Source: an uncultured Bacteroidota bacterium (GTDB lineage Bacteria > Bacteroidota > Bacteroidia > NS11-12g > UBA9320). From it: a stretch of 64,000 nucleotides of DNA. Below the pieces are notes generated by a model. That model ran no database searches. It saw nothing but the letters and a program-made list of their open reading frames with translations, and was not told the origin of the DNA. Position numbers and translations under genes: made by a program. Positions 24,988 through 33,106 of the stretch are shown here, piece after piece; the first letter of the stretch is position 1, and the number at the start of each line of letters is the position of its first letter. Where the stretch lies: the NCBI GenBank assembly GCA_937124965.1, contig CAKZLB010000010.1, positions 1 to 64,000 on the forward strand, read 5' to 3'.

Positions 24988-25852
24988 TTAGTTCTAGATA
25001 TCGTATAATTTCTTTTGCAATGTCTTTATTCGTAGCAGCTTCAATACCTTCCAATCCAGGAGAGGAATTAACTTCCAAAACTAATGGACCTTTTGAAGAT
25101 TGTAGCATATCAACTCCTGCAACACCTAAACCCATTGCACGAGTAGCTTTTAAAGCTGTTGTTTCTTCCTCGTCGCTCAGTTCTATCACAGTTGCTGAAC
25201 CTCCACGGTGCAAGTTTGAACGGAATTCACCGTCTTTTCCTTGACGTTTCATCGCGCCAACAACTTTACCATTCACAACAAATGCACGTATATCGGCACC
25301 TCCAGCTTCTTTAATAAACTCTTGTCCTATTACTCGAGCACCAAGTCCGTTGAATGCTTCTAACACAGAAGTTGCGGCATTTTTTGTTTCAGCTAAAACC
25401 ACACCGATGCCTTGAGTACCTTCCAACAGTTTTAAAACTAAGGGTGCACCACCTACAGATTCTACAAAATGTTCTACATCTTTTGTATAATTTGTGAAAA
25501 CCGTTTTTGGCAAACCCACACCAGCACGGGCTAGTATTTGTAAGCTACGTAACTTATCTCTCGATCGAACCAATGCTTGGCTTTCGACTGCCGAAAAAAC
25601 TTTCATCATTTCAAACTGACGCACTACTGCAGTTCCATAAAAAGTAACAGAAGCCCCGATTCTAGGAATTATTGCATCAATATCATTAAGGTAACCTCCT
25701 TTGTAATATACTTTAGGCGTTTTCTTCTCAATTTCAATGTTACAGTTAAGATGGTCAACCACAATTGCTTCATGTCCTCGTTTTTCGGCTGCTTCAACCA
25801 GTCGTCGAGTAGAATACAATTTTGGGTTACGTGATAAAATGGCAATTTTCAT
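24977..25852 (-). CDS. rimK: RimK-type ATP-grasp alpha-L-glutamate ligase
   Basis: 291 residues, close to E. coli RimK in length. The ATP-grasp elements visible are '[15 protein letters not shown]' (nucleotide-binding loop), '[17 protein letters not shown]', 'FRSNLHRGG' and the metal-binding '[15 protein letters not shown]'. RimK adds glutamates to the C-terminus of ribosomal protein S6 and can make poly-glutamate; relatives act on other acceptors. It overlaps the AspA-like gene by 11 bases, which indicates tight co-expression. Confidence 0.88.
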   Translation of the reverse strand: MKIAILSRNPKLYSTRRLVEAAEKRGHEAIVVDHLNCNIEIEKKTPKVYYKGGYLNDIDAIIPRIGASVTFYGTAVVRQFEMMKVFSAVESQALVRSRDKLRSLQILARAGVGLPKTVFTNYTKDVEHFVESVGGAPLVLKLLEGTQGIGVVLAETKNAATSVLEAFNGLGARVIGQEFIKEAGGADIRAFVVNGKVVGAMKRQGKDGEFRSNLHRGGSATVIELSDEEETTALKATRAMGLGVAGVDMLQSSKGPLVLEVNSSPGLEGIEAATNKDIAKEIIRYLELNVE

Positions 25853-25925
25853 AGAGGTCGCAAGTTAAGGCAAAGGAACACACATCCATATTTTTACGTA
25901 ATAAAACCGTAACATTCAAAGATGC

Positions 25926-26927
25926 CTAACGAATAGTCTCCTTCTCGAATGAGGTTATTAACTGATCTGTTTCCTTTTGCGACATTCCATATGTTGGCTT
26001 TGGCCATTGTATTGATTCAAAGTACTCAATAGTTTCAACAAGTATTGTTGACAATGGTGTTGACGTGATTCCCAATTTGTCGATGATTTTTTTATTTGAA
26101 TAGGTGAAATAATTACAATTCAACCATAGCGGAATATCAGTCCATTGCGCAACATTTTTTTCTAATAAATAGGTTGGGTCAATATTTACGGTGGTTGATT
26201 CACTGGATATGAAGTTTCGGGCTTCAGATACTATTTCAGTGATTGATGTTTGAGGGTGACTGATAACATTGAAAATATTGCAGGCCATACCAGGTTTCGT
26301 GACCGCTATGATTGTATTAACAAGGTCTTTAACATAGGTTATGGAAAACACGTTTTTCCCCTCATTCGGAAACAACAGTTGTGTATTGTGTTTAAGCTGA
26401 TACAACCAATAGTAAAAACGATCCGTTGAATCATATGGTCCAACAACCAATGCGGGTCTTAAGATTGTATACGGCAAACCGCTTTGAATCAAGATCCGTT
26501 CGCATTCTGCTTTACGTGCTCCATAACTAGCAGGGCTTTCGTCGGTTTTCTGTTGCTCAGTACACGTTAAAATAGGTGCTGTTTCATTTCTCAAAGTCAA
26601 TTTGTAATCTTCATTGTCATAGACTGAACACGTAGAAATGAAAATGTACTTTTTGGGTTGGTGATTCAAACCATCAATAACAGCCTGTAATGAGTCAGGG
26701 AAATAACACGAAAAATCAATCACATAATCCCAAGATTCATCTGCAATCTCACGTGGTAATTCACCCATACGATTCAATACAATTCTTCGTATTCCTGAAA
26801 AAAGATGTTGATTCGTGGAACCCCGATTGGCAAGAACTAAATCAACGTGCGCATTTTTAAGCATTTGTTCGACAAAATGCCTTCCTATAAAACTTGTACC
26901 ACCGAGCACTAGTACTTTCGATCTCAT
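25926..26927 (-). CDS. NAD-dependent epimerase/dehydratase family protein (SDR)
   Basis: 333 residues from ATG 26927, chosen because the Rossmann strand (KVLVLGGTSFIGRHFVE, GGxxFIG) begins at once and the ATG overlaps the upstream GNAT stop by 4 bases. The active-site-like 'SYGARKAECE' (Y-x3-K) and 'LRPALVVGPYDSTD' fit extended SDR enzymes, near the family that includes isoflavone-reductase-like and chloroplast RNA-binding SDRs. The substrate is unknown. It is the last gene of a methyltransferase-GNAT-SDR run whose members are functionally unrelated on sight. Confidence 0.83.
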   Translation of the reverse strand: MRSKVLVLGGTSFIGRHFVEQMLKNAHVDLVLANRGSTNQHLFSGIRRIVLNRMGELPREIADESWDYVIDFSCYFPDSLQAVIDGLNHQPKKYIFISTCSVYDNEDYKLTLRNETAPILTCTEQQKTDESPASYGARKAECERILIQSGLPYTILRPALVVGPYDSTDRFYYWLYQLKHNTQLLFPNEGKNVFSITYVKDLVNTIIAVTKPGMACNIFNVISHPQTSITEIVSEARNFISSESTTVNIDPTYLLEKNVAQWTDIPLWLNCNYFTYSNKKIIDKLGITSTPLSTILVETIEYFESIQWPKPTYGMSQKETDQLITSFEKETIR

Positions 26928-27484
26928 ACTATCGGTTTCTGATATTCTTCTTTCAATTGGGCATAAATAACGTCGTCGAGCCACTCTCCCAAGTGAAAAT
27001 AACTTTTAACAAAATGGGCTTCTTTTCTAAAGCGAAGTTTTCGTAACAACGCATCAGCTGAAGTATTTCGAGGGTCTATGGATGCATAAACTCTATGTTT
27101 TTTCAACGTGTGGAATAGATAATCTAGAACAGCGTTCAACGCTTCCTTTGCATACCCGCTATGTTGAAATGTTGGAGCCAAGCTAATTCCAATTTCTACC
27201 TGTGCATTTTGCTCATCGACAAAATGAAGTCCAATTTCGCCGATCACATTGGCGTTGGTTTTTACTTCAAGGATTAATCGATACCATGTATTTACTTTAT
27301 TAAAGGGTAAGTTGTTTTCCTTTTCAAGTTGTGCCGACACTTCTTCAATACTTTTTGGTCTCCATCCTTGATACTTCGCCACAGACGGATCCGAACGTAA
27401 GTTATAAATATCCAACGCATCAGAAAGGCTTGAAGGCCGCAATACGAGACGTTCTGTTTCTAAATATATCCTAGGGTTCTTCAT
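26924..27484 (-). CDS. GNAT N-acetyltransferase, RimJ/RimL type
   Basis: 186 residues from ATG 27484 (an in-frame ATG at 27502 adds six). 'LETERLVLRPSSLSDALDIYNLRSDP' is the standard opening of RimJ/RimL-like GNATs. The acetyl-CoA-binding beta4-alpha3 region is 'VEIGISLAPTFQHSGYAKEAL' and the C-terminal 'RVYASIDPRNTSADALLRKLRF' is typical. It acetylates an amino group of a protein N-terminus or small molecule; the target is unknown. It overlaps both neighbours by 4 bases. Confidence 0.85.
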   Translation of the reverse strand: MKNPRIYLETERLVLRPSSLSDALDIYNLRSDPSVAKYQGWRPKSIEEVSAQLEKENNLPFNKVNTWYRLILEVKTNANVIGEIGLHFVDEQNAQVEIGISLAPTFQHSGYAKEALNAVLDYLFHTLKKHRVYASIDPRNTSADALLRKLRFRKEAHFVKSYFHLGEWLDDVIYAQLKEEYQKPIV

Positions 27485-28287
27485 TTTACAGGTGAAGCGC
27501 AAATACTCATTACCAACGGAAACTTGTTTCCATAATGCTTGATTTGATATTTTCGATTTGCGATCTTTTCTAAATTCTTAAAGCAATCATACGGAGAATA
27601 GTCGTACTCCTGAACGTCAGTAATCTCCATGCCAGCATTTGTTAAGCACATCAATATTTCACTGAATGTATGATTCCAAGTGACTATGGTTGAAGTAATG
27701 TCTGCACCAGGCTCCGCATACGTGCCAGATTCATTTTCAATGATGGGTTCTCCCCCGAAGTAGTTGTAACCAACTTTTTCCAAATTATCATCAAACATCC
27801 AAACTACAGGGTGAAAATCAACGAAAACAAATTGTCCAGTTGGCTTTAGAAACTGCTTTATCGTCTTTGCCCATTTATTAATATCTGGAAGCCAAATGAT
27901 TGTTCCGTAACTGGTAAAAACATAGTCGTATTGTTTGTTTAAATGATTTGGCAAATCATACAAGTCGCAACACATAAAATCACAATCAAGACCTAGCTCA
28001 GCAGACATGTTTCGCGCAACGTCAATTGACTTATCTGAAAGATCAACTCCAGTACATTGAGCACCCATTCGAGCGAGCGACATGGTATCTTGCCCAAAAT
28101 GACATTGAAGATGCAAGATCGACTTCCCTTTTATGTCTCCCAATAAATCTAATTCGATAGAATTTAAAGAACTCATTCCCTTTTTGAAATCCTCTACGTT
28201 ATAGAACTCAGAAGTCATGTGCGACTCCAACCGCTTGTTCCAAGAATCTTTGTTTAATTCTAAGTAGTTTGTGTCGTTTTGATTCAT
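27481..28287 (-). CDS. Class I SAM-dependent methyltransferase
   Basis: 268 residues from ATG 28287. An earlier in-frame ATG at 28347 lies upstream of the promoter, so it is rejected. The SAM-binding motif is 'SILHLQCHFGQDTMSLARMGAQCTGVDLSDKSI', with the acidic residue at VDLS and a later 'DYVFTSYGTIIWLPDINKWAKTI'. Many Bacteroidota carry this type annotated only as methyltransferase; the substrate cannot be told. It is the first gene of the GNAT/SDR operon. Confidence 0.85.
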   Translation of the reverse strand: MNQNDTNYLELNKDSWNKRLESHMTSEFYNVEDFKKGMSSLNSIELDLLGDIKGKSILHLQCHFGQDTMSLARMGAQCTGVDLSDKSIDVARNMSAELGLDCDFMCCDLYDLPNHLNKQYDYVFTSYGTIIWLPDINKWAKTIKQFLKPTGQFVFVDFHPVVWMFDDNLEKVGYNYFGGEPIIENESGTYAEPGADITSTIVTWNHTFSEILMCLTNAGMEITDVQEYDYSPYDCFKNLEKIANRKYQIKHYGNKFPLVMSICASPVK

Positions 28288-28313
28288 GATAATCTTTTTT
28301 GGTCTTTCTGCGA

Positions 28314-28347
28314 CAAATATATGTATCGGATTAGCTATTACCGACAA
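28314..28347 (-). promoter_or_regulatory. Promoter of methyltransferase-GNAT-SDR operon
   Basis: On the minus strand TTG (28347-28345), 23 bases, then TATATTTG (28321-28314). The -7 box is an exact consensus match and lies 26 bases before ATG 28287. This decides the gene start. Confidence 0.6.
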
Positions 28348-28451
28348 GCTCGTGTTTCAAGTTGCACATAATGCGAAATTTACTACGATAAATGGAAATG
28401 TATTACCTCAAACTAAAGTGAAACTTCGACCTAGCTATACAATGATGATTT

Positions 28452-29351
28452 TTGAATAATAAAAATACCAGTTTGAGAAAATTTGCTTTAACAACCTTCT
28501 TATTTACACTATCAAACTTGCTGTTAGCCTCAAGTTATGGAACGATAGTTTCAAAAAATGGTGTGAATGTTCGTAAAGCTGCTATATTGGAATCTGAAAT
28601 AGTTTGCAAGCTGGCAATGGGAGAGGACGTAACTATTATAAATGATAGTTTACCAGAAACATACATCCCAATAAATGGAGCCCCAACCAAGGGTAAATTT
28701 CTCGAAATAAAAACCAAATTGGGGTTTAGTGGGTATGTGTTTGACCATTTTGTATTACCAAAAAGATTAGCACCTAAGAATTCGTATACATGGTGTGAAG
28801 AAGAGCGGCCTTGTGATTCAGAAATCGTTTTTAGAGACTTTAGCGTGTTCGTTTCGAATTGGCAAACGGATGAGTATCGGGAGGTATCCGGTGATACGTT
28901 AACAATATCAGAATATGTTTTTAATTCAATATCCGATAAATATTTCATCTTAAATCATACTGCCAAAGATGTAAAAGTCACGTTTAGCATGAACCAAACT
29001 ATTGTTGAGCAATATGATTACAGAAAAGTTAAAGACAACTGGTATGAGTGGAACAAACAACGCGTTCGATGGCAAGGACCCTCAAAAGAAGAAATAGTAG
29101 TTAACAAAGGTAATTACTACCGAGTTCCAAGTTTTAAAACGGAGTATTTGGAGGAGTGTAAACAGAAGTTAAATCTACGGGATACTTTTATTGATTTAAG
29201 CGGGGAAAGTTACAATGTTGCTACGTTGGTCTACAAAGAAAAACCGTGTGTTTATCATATAGATTATATGGTGTTAACGTTTGAATGGACCAATGAACAA
29301 GGAATGTTAAAGCGCAAATATTTGAAGGTGTATTATTCTTATGGCTGTTAA
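28452..29351 (+). CDS. Exported protein with bacterial SH3 (SH3b) domain
   Basis: 299 residues from TTG 28452; TTG 28473 is an alternative, and no ATG fits the signal peptide (LRKFALTTFLFTLSNLLLASS). An SH3b domain at ~30-90 shows 'GTIVSKNGVNVRKAAILESEIV' and 'GFSGYVFDHFV', a fold that often binds cell-wall peptides. The remaining ~200 residues, with 'TWCEEERPCDSEIVFRDFSVFV', are unrecognised and contain scattered Cys and Trp. It is probably periplasmic or surface exposed. The role is unknown. Confidence 0.72.
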   Translation: MNNKNTSLRKFALTTFLFTLSNLLLASSYGTIVSKNGVNVRKAAILESEIVCKLAMGEDVTIINDSLPETYIPINGAPTKGKFLEIKTKLGFSGYVFDHFVLPKRLAPKNSYTWCEEERPCDSEIVFRDFSVFVSNWQTDEYREVSGDTLTISEYVFNSISDKYFILNHTAKDVKVTFSMNQTIVEQYDYRKVKDNWYEWNKQRVRWQGPSKEEIVVNKGNYYRVPSFKTEYLEECKQKLNLRDTFIDLSGESYNVATLVYKEKPCVYHIDYMVLTFEWTNEQGMLKRKYLKVYYSYGC

Positions 29352-29826
29352 TGTCTTTTGAGGAATACCAAGTGATGTCTTTAAATCAATAACGTCCTAA
29401 ACGTTATTTCAGAAATGCACGCGACACCAATTAACACAGGTGAGTAAGATATTTAAAGGACTTTGAGGTTTACTGTTCATGATACATTGGATTTGGAGGT
29501 CGATGGCATTTTTGGAGGTGGAGTTTCCGTGAAGTTTTTTTGGTAAAACCCAAGGGAAGTCGAGAACTTGTTCGAGAATCACCCGCAGGATTCCAATAAA
29601 AACAAACGGAAACGAACAACGCCAAAGGAGCCTTGAACTTTCCGTCAGAAGACGGACTAAAGTTTTGTTTACTTTTTGGTTCAAGCCAAAAAGTAAAAAC
29701 CTGCCAGGCCCCTGACTGGTCGGTTTGGCTGATAAGCCAAGTAAACTGCTTACATAAATACTTAGGACAGAATTGACTAAACGATTATTATCAAACATAG
29801 TCAACAGATATCCGTTTAATAATAAA
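29352..29826 (+). repeat. Gene-free hairpin-rich intergenic stretch, possible interspersed repeat
   Basis: No gene is supported here. The middle holds several inverted repeats. AACTTT-CCGTC / GACGG-(ACT)-AAAGTT lies around an AGAA tetraloop (29636-29664). A perfect 12-bp stem TTTACTTTTTGG / CCAAAAAGTAAA with a 6-base loop is at 29668-29697. TTGGCT-GATA-AGCCAA is at 29725-29740. Similar 'ACTTTTTGG..CCAAAAAGT' hairpins recur between genes in Bacteroidota, so this may be one copy of a dispersed structured repeat. Confidence 0.55.
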
Positions 29827-30660
29827 ATGAAGTGGAAAGGTTTGGCAAAGAAAGGATTCTTCTACACGACATTTATATTCACATTTGTCGTGTTAATGTC
29901 GTTGGTAAACGACTCTTTTTCTCATGTATATGTGCATCCAGATGCTTCATCAAAAGACAGTCTGAATTATACTATCAATGAGTTATCTGAGCGGTTATTA
30001 TTATCTGTAAAAACGGAAGACTCGACAGGTTCTATTCGAAAAGAACTTAAAAGTATCCCATTAGATTCGCTGATTAGAACATTAAATACTGATGATAAAA
30101 AGAATGCGTTTTGGGTAAACATGTATAACGCGTACTACCAAATTTTGTATACTGATTTTGATCTGCGGAGTCCAGCAATTTATAAAGCAAGTCTTATAGA
30201 AATATCTGAATTACAACTTACACTCGATGATATTGAACATGGCATATTACGTCGATATCGACACAAGTATAGTTTAGGGTATTTGCCTCAATTGTTTGTC
30301 TCAAAGAATATTAAACAGTTAGCTGTTTCAGAAGTAGACTATCGGATTCATTTTGCGTTAAACTGTGGAGCCAAGAGTTGCCCAGCAATTGCATTTTACT
30401 CATCCGATAAAATCAATAGTCAACTAGACCTGTCAGCAAAGTCTTTTATCAGCCAAGAAACAACCATTGATTCAGTAACAAATGAAGTTCATGTGAGTAA
30501 ACTGTTCTCTTGGTTTAGGGCAGATTTTGGTGGAAAAAGTGGAACCAAGGAAATTATCAATAAGTATCTTGGCGTTTCAGTAAATGATTATAAACTTTCC
30601 TACAATGAGTATGACTGGACAGAGTCTATGGAAAATTATGACGAATCACGATTTGAATAA
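29827..30660 (+). CDS. DUF547 family protein
   Basis: 277 residues from ATG 29827 (an upstream TTG at 29773 is less likely). The N-terminal hydrophobic segment (FFYTTFIFTFVVLMSLV) is a signal or anchor. DUF547 landmarks are clear: 'NAFWVNMYNAYYQ', 'LTLDDIEHGILRR' and 'IHFALNCGAKSCPAIAF'. The conserved Cys and His/Asp residues suggest a papain- or transglutaminase-like fold, but no function is established. It is probably periplasmic. It is the last gene before the restriction island. Confidence 0.85.
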   Translation: MKWKGLAKKGFFYTTFIFTFVVLMSLVNDSFSHVYVHPDASSKDSLNYTINELSERLLLSVKTEDSTGSIRKELKSIPLDSLIRTLNTDDKKNAFWVNMYNAYYQILYTDFDLRSPAIYKASLIEISELQLTLDDIEHGILRRYRHKYSLGYLPQLFVSKNIKQLAVSEVDYRIHFALNCGAKSCPAIAFYSSDKINSQLDLSAKSFISQETTIDSVTNEVHVSKLFSWFRADFGGKSGTKEIINKYLGVSVNDYKLSYNEYDWTESMENYDESRFE

Positions 30661-30971
30661 GCTGCAGTGAACGTGTTATCGTGAATGTGTCTTGAAGCAC
30701 TTGGCTATATGAAAAAAAATGAATAATTAACATTGCTGTACGCAAGCTGAAAAGAAAACTGACCGCACATTGCACACATGTACAAATCGCTCAAATCAAC
30801 CCACAACCAAAATTTGTAAAAGAGTGCAATTACCCTCGCCCACCACGATTTAGAACAAGATTCTTATATTTGTAGAGGCTGTACTTAAAAATAAAAACAC
30901 TTTTTTCTTGGTTGTCCAATATTTGCTTGTACATTTGTACTCGTTGTACTTAAATATAAACAGTATTTAGA
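30661..30971 (+). promoter_or_regulatory. Regulatory region of the type I R-M island with duplicated 35-bp promoter block
   Basis: Two related blocks at 30865-30899 and 30930-30964 match at 26 of 35 positions and are offset by 65 bases. Each starts with an exact -7 element (TATATTTG, TACATTTG) and contains TGTACTTAAA. TTG at 30908-30910 sits 19 bases before the second -7 box. TTGTAC occurs three times at 30927, 30935 and 30944, the first two forming GTACA-TT-TGTAC, a candidate operator. No gene is supported in the first ~200 bases. Confidence 0.6.
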
Positions 30972-31529
30972 TTGAAAACAGAACTAAAACATATCGCCAA
31001 CATCCAAACTGGAGTCTTTGCTAAGCCAGTAGCAAAAGGTGATATCGCGTATTTGCAACCAAAGTATTTTGATGAGCTGGGCAAGCTCACGGTCAACTTG
31101 GAACCTGACTTGAACTCTGTTGGCATCTCAGAAAAGCACATCTTAAAACAAGGAGACGTAATATTTGCTGCAAAGGGTTCAAAAAACTTTGCTGCTCGTT
31201 TTGACTTGGAAGATATGTCTGCAGCCGCCTCTACTTCCTTTTTTGTGATCAGAATCTTCGAAGAGAACATTCTTCCTGAATACCTCACGTGGTATCTGAA
31301 TCATCAAACCACAATGAAGTATTTAAAATCATTTGCTAGAGGAACTTCTATCGCTTCTATTTCTAAGGAAGTGCTTAATGATCTTGAAATCATAATACCT
31401 AGCCTTGAGAAGCAACACCTGATTTTTAAGATAGATGACCTGCGATCTGCAGAGAGACAAATCACAATGAAACTTCTTTCACTTAAACAGGCATTAAATC
31501 AACAACAACTTTATAACGCATTAACATAA
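30972..31529 (+). CDS. Half-size type I specificity subunit (single target-recognition domain)
   Basis: 185 residues, about half a normal HsdS. It starts at TTG 30972, as no in-frame ATG is near. 'LKHIANIQTGVFAKPVAKGDIAYLQPKYFDE' and 'KQGDVIFAAKGSKNFAARF' are typical of an HsdS target-recognition domain. 'SISKEVLNDLEIIIPSLEKQHLIFKIDDL' is the conserved junction before a helical spacer, which ends the protein. Half-S subunits can dimerise and give palindromic bipartite sites with HsdM. It is the first gene of the island, 5 bases before hsdM. Confidence 0.78.
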   Translation: MKTELKHIANIQTGVFAKPVAKGDIAYLQPKYFDELGKLTVNLEPDLNSVGISEKHILKQGDVIFAAKGSKNFAARFDLEDMSAAASTSFFVIRIFEENILPEYLTWYLNHQTTMKYLKSFARGTSIASISKEVLNDLEIIIPSLEKQHLIFKIDDLRSAERQITMKLLSLKQALNQQQLYNALT

Positions 31530-31534
31530 GCACG

Positions 31535-33106
31535 ATGGATAAGAAAATAACACAGAAAGACATTAATAACGCAGTTTGGAAAGCCTGCGACACATTCCGC
31601 GGAAGTATCGACCCGAGTGTGTACAAAGACTATGTACTCACTATGCTTTTCATTAAGTACTTGAGTGATGTGCATGACGACAAGTATGAAGCATACTTAG
31701 AGAAATACGACGGAGACGCTGAACGTGCAGCACGTGCCATGCGTCACGAGCGTTTTGTGGTTCCAGAACAAAGTCACTTCAGGTTTCTCTACGAAAGCCG
31801 AAACGAATTCAATATTGGGGAGCTCATCAATATTGCATTAACGGATTTGGAGGAAGCAAACCGTGAGAAACTATACAGCGAAGATGGTGCTGGTATTTTC
31901 CAAAACATTGACTTTAACAACAGCAAGCTAGGTGAGCCAAAAGACAAAAATACGCGCCTTAAAAACTTGCTGCTAGATTTTAATTCTGAGAAGCTCGATT
32001 TGCGACCCTCTCACCTAGATGGTAACGACATTATTGGCGGTGCTTATGAATACTTAATCGCCAACTTTGCGAGTGATGCTGGCAAAAAAGCGGGAGAATT
32101 TTTCACGCCAGCCGAAGTGTCCACACTACTCGCCAAACTAACCAAATCTAAGCCAGGTTCTCGAATTGCAGATGTAACCTGTGGTTCTGGTTCGCTCTTA
32201 ATTAAAGCAGGACAAGAAGTAGGTTCTCCTAACTTCTCGCTTTACGGACAAGAAGCCAATGGCAGCACTTGGGCTTTGGCAGTAATGAACATGTTCTTGC
32301 ATGGTTTTGATAATGCCACTATTCGTTGGGGTGATACGATTAGAAACCCTAAATTGAAAGAAGGTGACGAACTCATGAAGTTTGATACCGTGGTCGGAAA
32401 TCCGCCATTTTCGTTGGTTAAATGGGGAAAGAGTGACGACAAGGAAGAAGATAAAGCAGCCGACAGCTTTGACCCTGAAACGGATCAATACAATAGATTT
32501 TGGAGAGGTGTGCCGCCTAAAAGTAAAGGCGACTGGGCCTTTATTACCCACATGATTGAAACTACTTATGAAGGCACGGGTAAAGTGGGCGTAGTAGTAC
32601 CACATGGTGTTTTATTCAGAGGTGCAAGCGAAGGAAAGATTAGAAGAAAACTGATTGAAGAAAACCTACTTGAAGCAGTAATTGGCTTACCTGCCAACTT
32701 GTTTTTTGGAACAGGCATACCAGCCGCTATATTGATTTTTAATAGAGGGAAAGGCGATAATACTGATGTTCTATTTATAGATGCCAGCGAATGCTATGAA
32801 TCTGCTAAAAACCAGAACAGATTGCGTTTGGAAGAAGACATTAATCCTATTGTAGAAAGCTACGAGCAGTTTAATCAAGGGCAACTACAAGCAGGGGTAA
32901 TTAAAGACAAATACAGTTATGTCGCCACTTTTGATGAAATAGCCGAGAACGACTTTAACCTCAATATCCCTCGCTATGTAGACACTTTTGAAGAAGAAGC
33001 AGAAGTGGATATCACAGCAGTGCAAGTGGAAATTGAACAGTTAGAAAGGGAACTAAAAACTGTACAAGGGGAAATAGAGAACTATTTAAATTCTTTGGGA
33101 GCATGA
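31535..33106 (+). CDS. hsdM: Type I R-M modification subunit (N6-adenine methyltransferase)
   Basis: 523 residues. The HsdM_N helical domain (~1-150) is followed by the methyltransferase domain: GEFFTP (187-192), SAM motif DVTCGSGSLL (213-222, replacing DPxxGSG) and catalytic NPPF (289-292). The C-terminus ends in a helical segment (EIEQLERELKTVQGEIENYL) that contacts HsdS. With HsdS it methylates adenine in the target sequence and protects the host. Its stop overlaps the full hsdS start (ATGA). Confidence 0.95.
   Translation: MDKKITQKDINNAVWKACDTFRGSIDPSVYKDYVLTMLFIKYLSDVHDDKYEAYLEKYDGDAERAARAMRHERFVVPEQSHFRFLYESRNEFNIGELINIALTDLEEANREKLYSEDGAGIFQNIDFNNSKLGEPKDKNTRLKNLLLDFNSEKLDLRPSHLDGNDIIGGAYEYLIANFASDAGKKAGEFFTPAEVSTLLAKLTKSKPGSRIADVTCGSGSLLIKAGQEVGSPNFSLYGQEANGSTWALAVMNMFLHGFDNATIRWGDTIRNPKLKEGDELMKFDTVVGNPPFSLVKWGKSDDKEEDKAADSFDPETDQYNRFWRGVPPKSKGDWAFITHMIETTYEGTGKVGVVVPHGVLFRGASEGKIRRKLIEENLLEAVIGLPANLFFGTGIPAAILIFNRGKGDNTDVLFIDASECYESAKNQNRLRLEEDINPIVESYEQFNQGQLQAGVIKDKYSYVATFDEIAENDFNLNIPRYVDTFEEEAEVDITAVQVEIEQLERELKTVQGEIENYLNSLGA

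Noticed and set aside
29409-29804. Minus-strand open frame of 131 codons between SH3b and DUF547 genes
   Set aside because: It has a TTG-like weak start and covers the hairpin-rich stretch. Its predicted protein is explained by inverted repeats read through rather than by domain-like sequence.
30661-30860. Possible small gene or RNA before the R-M promoter
   Set aside because: No frame with a plausible start, no hairpin plus T run, and no tRNA-like fold was seen.
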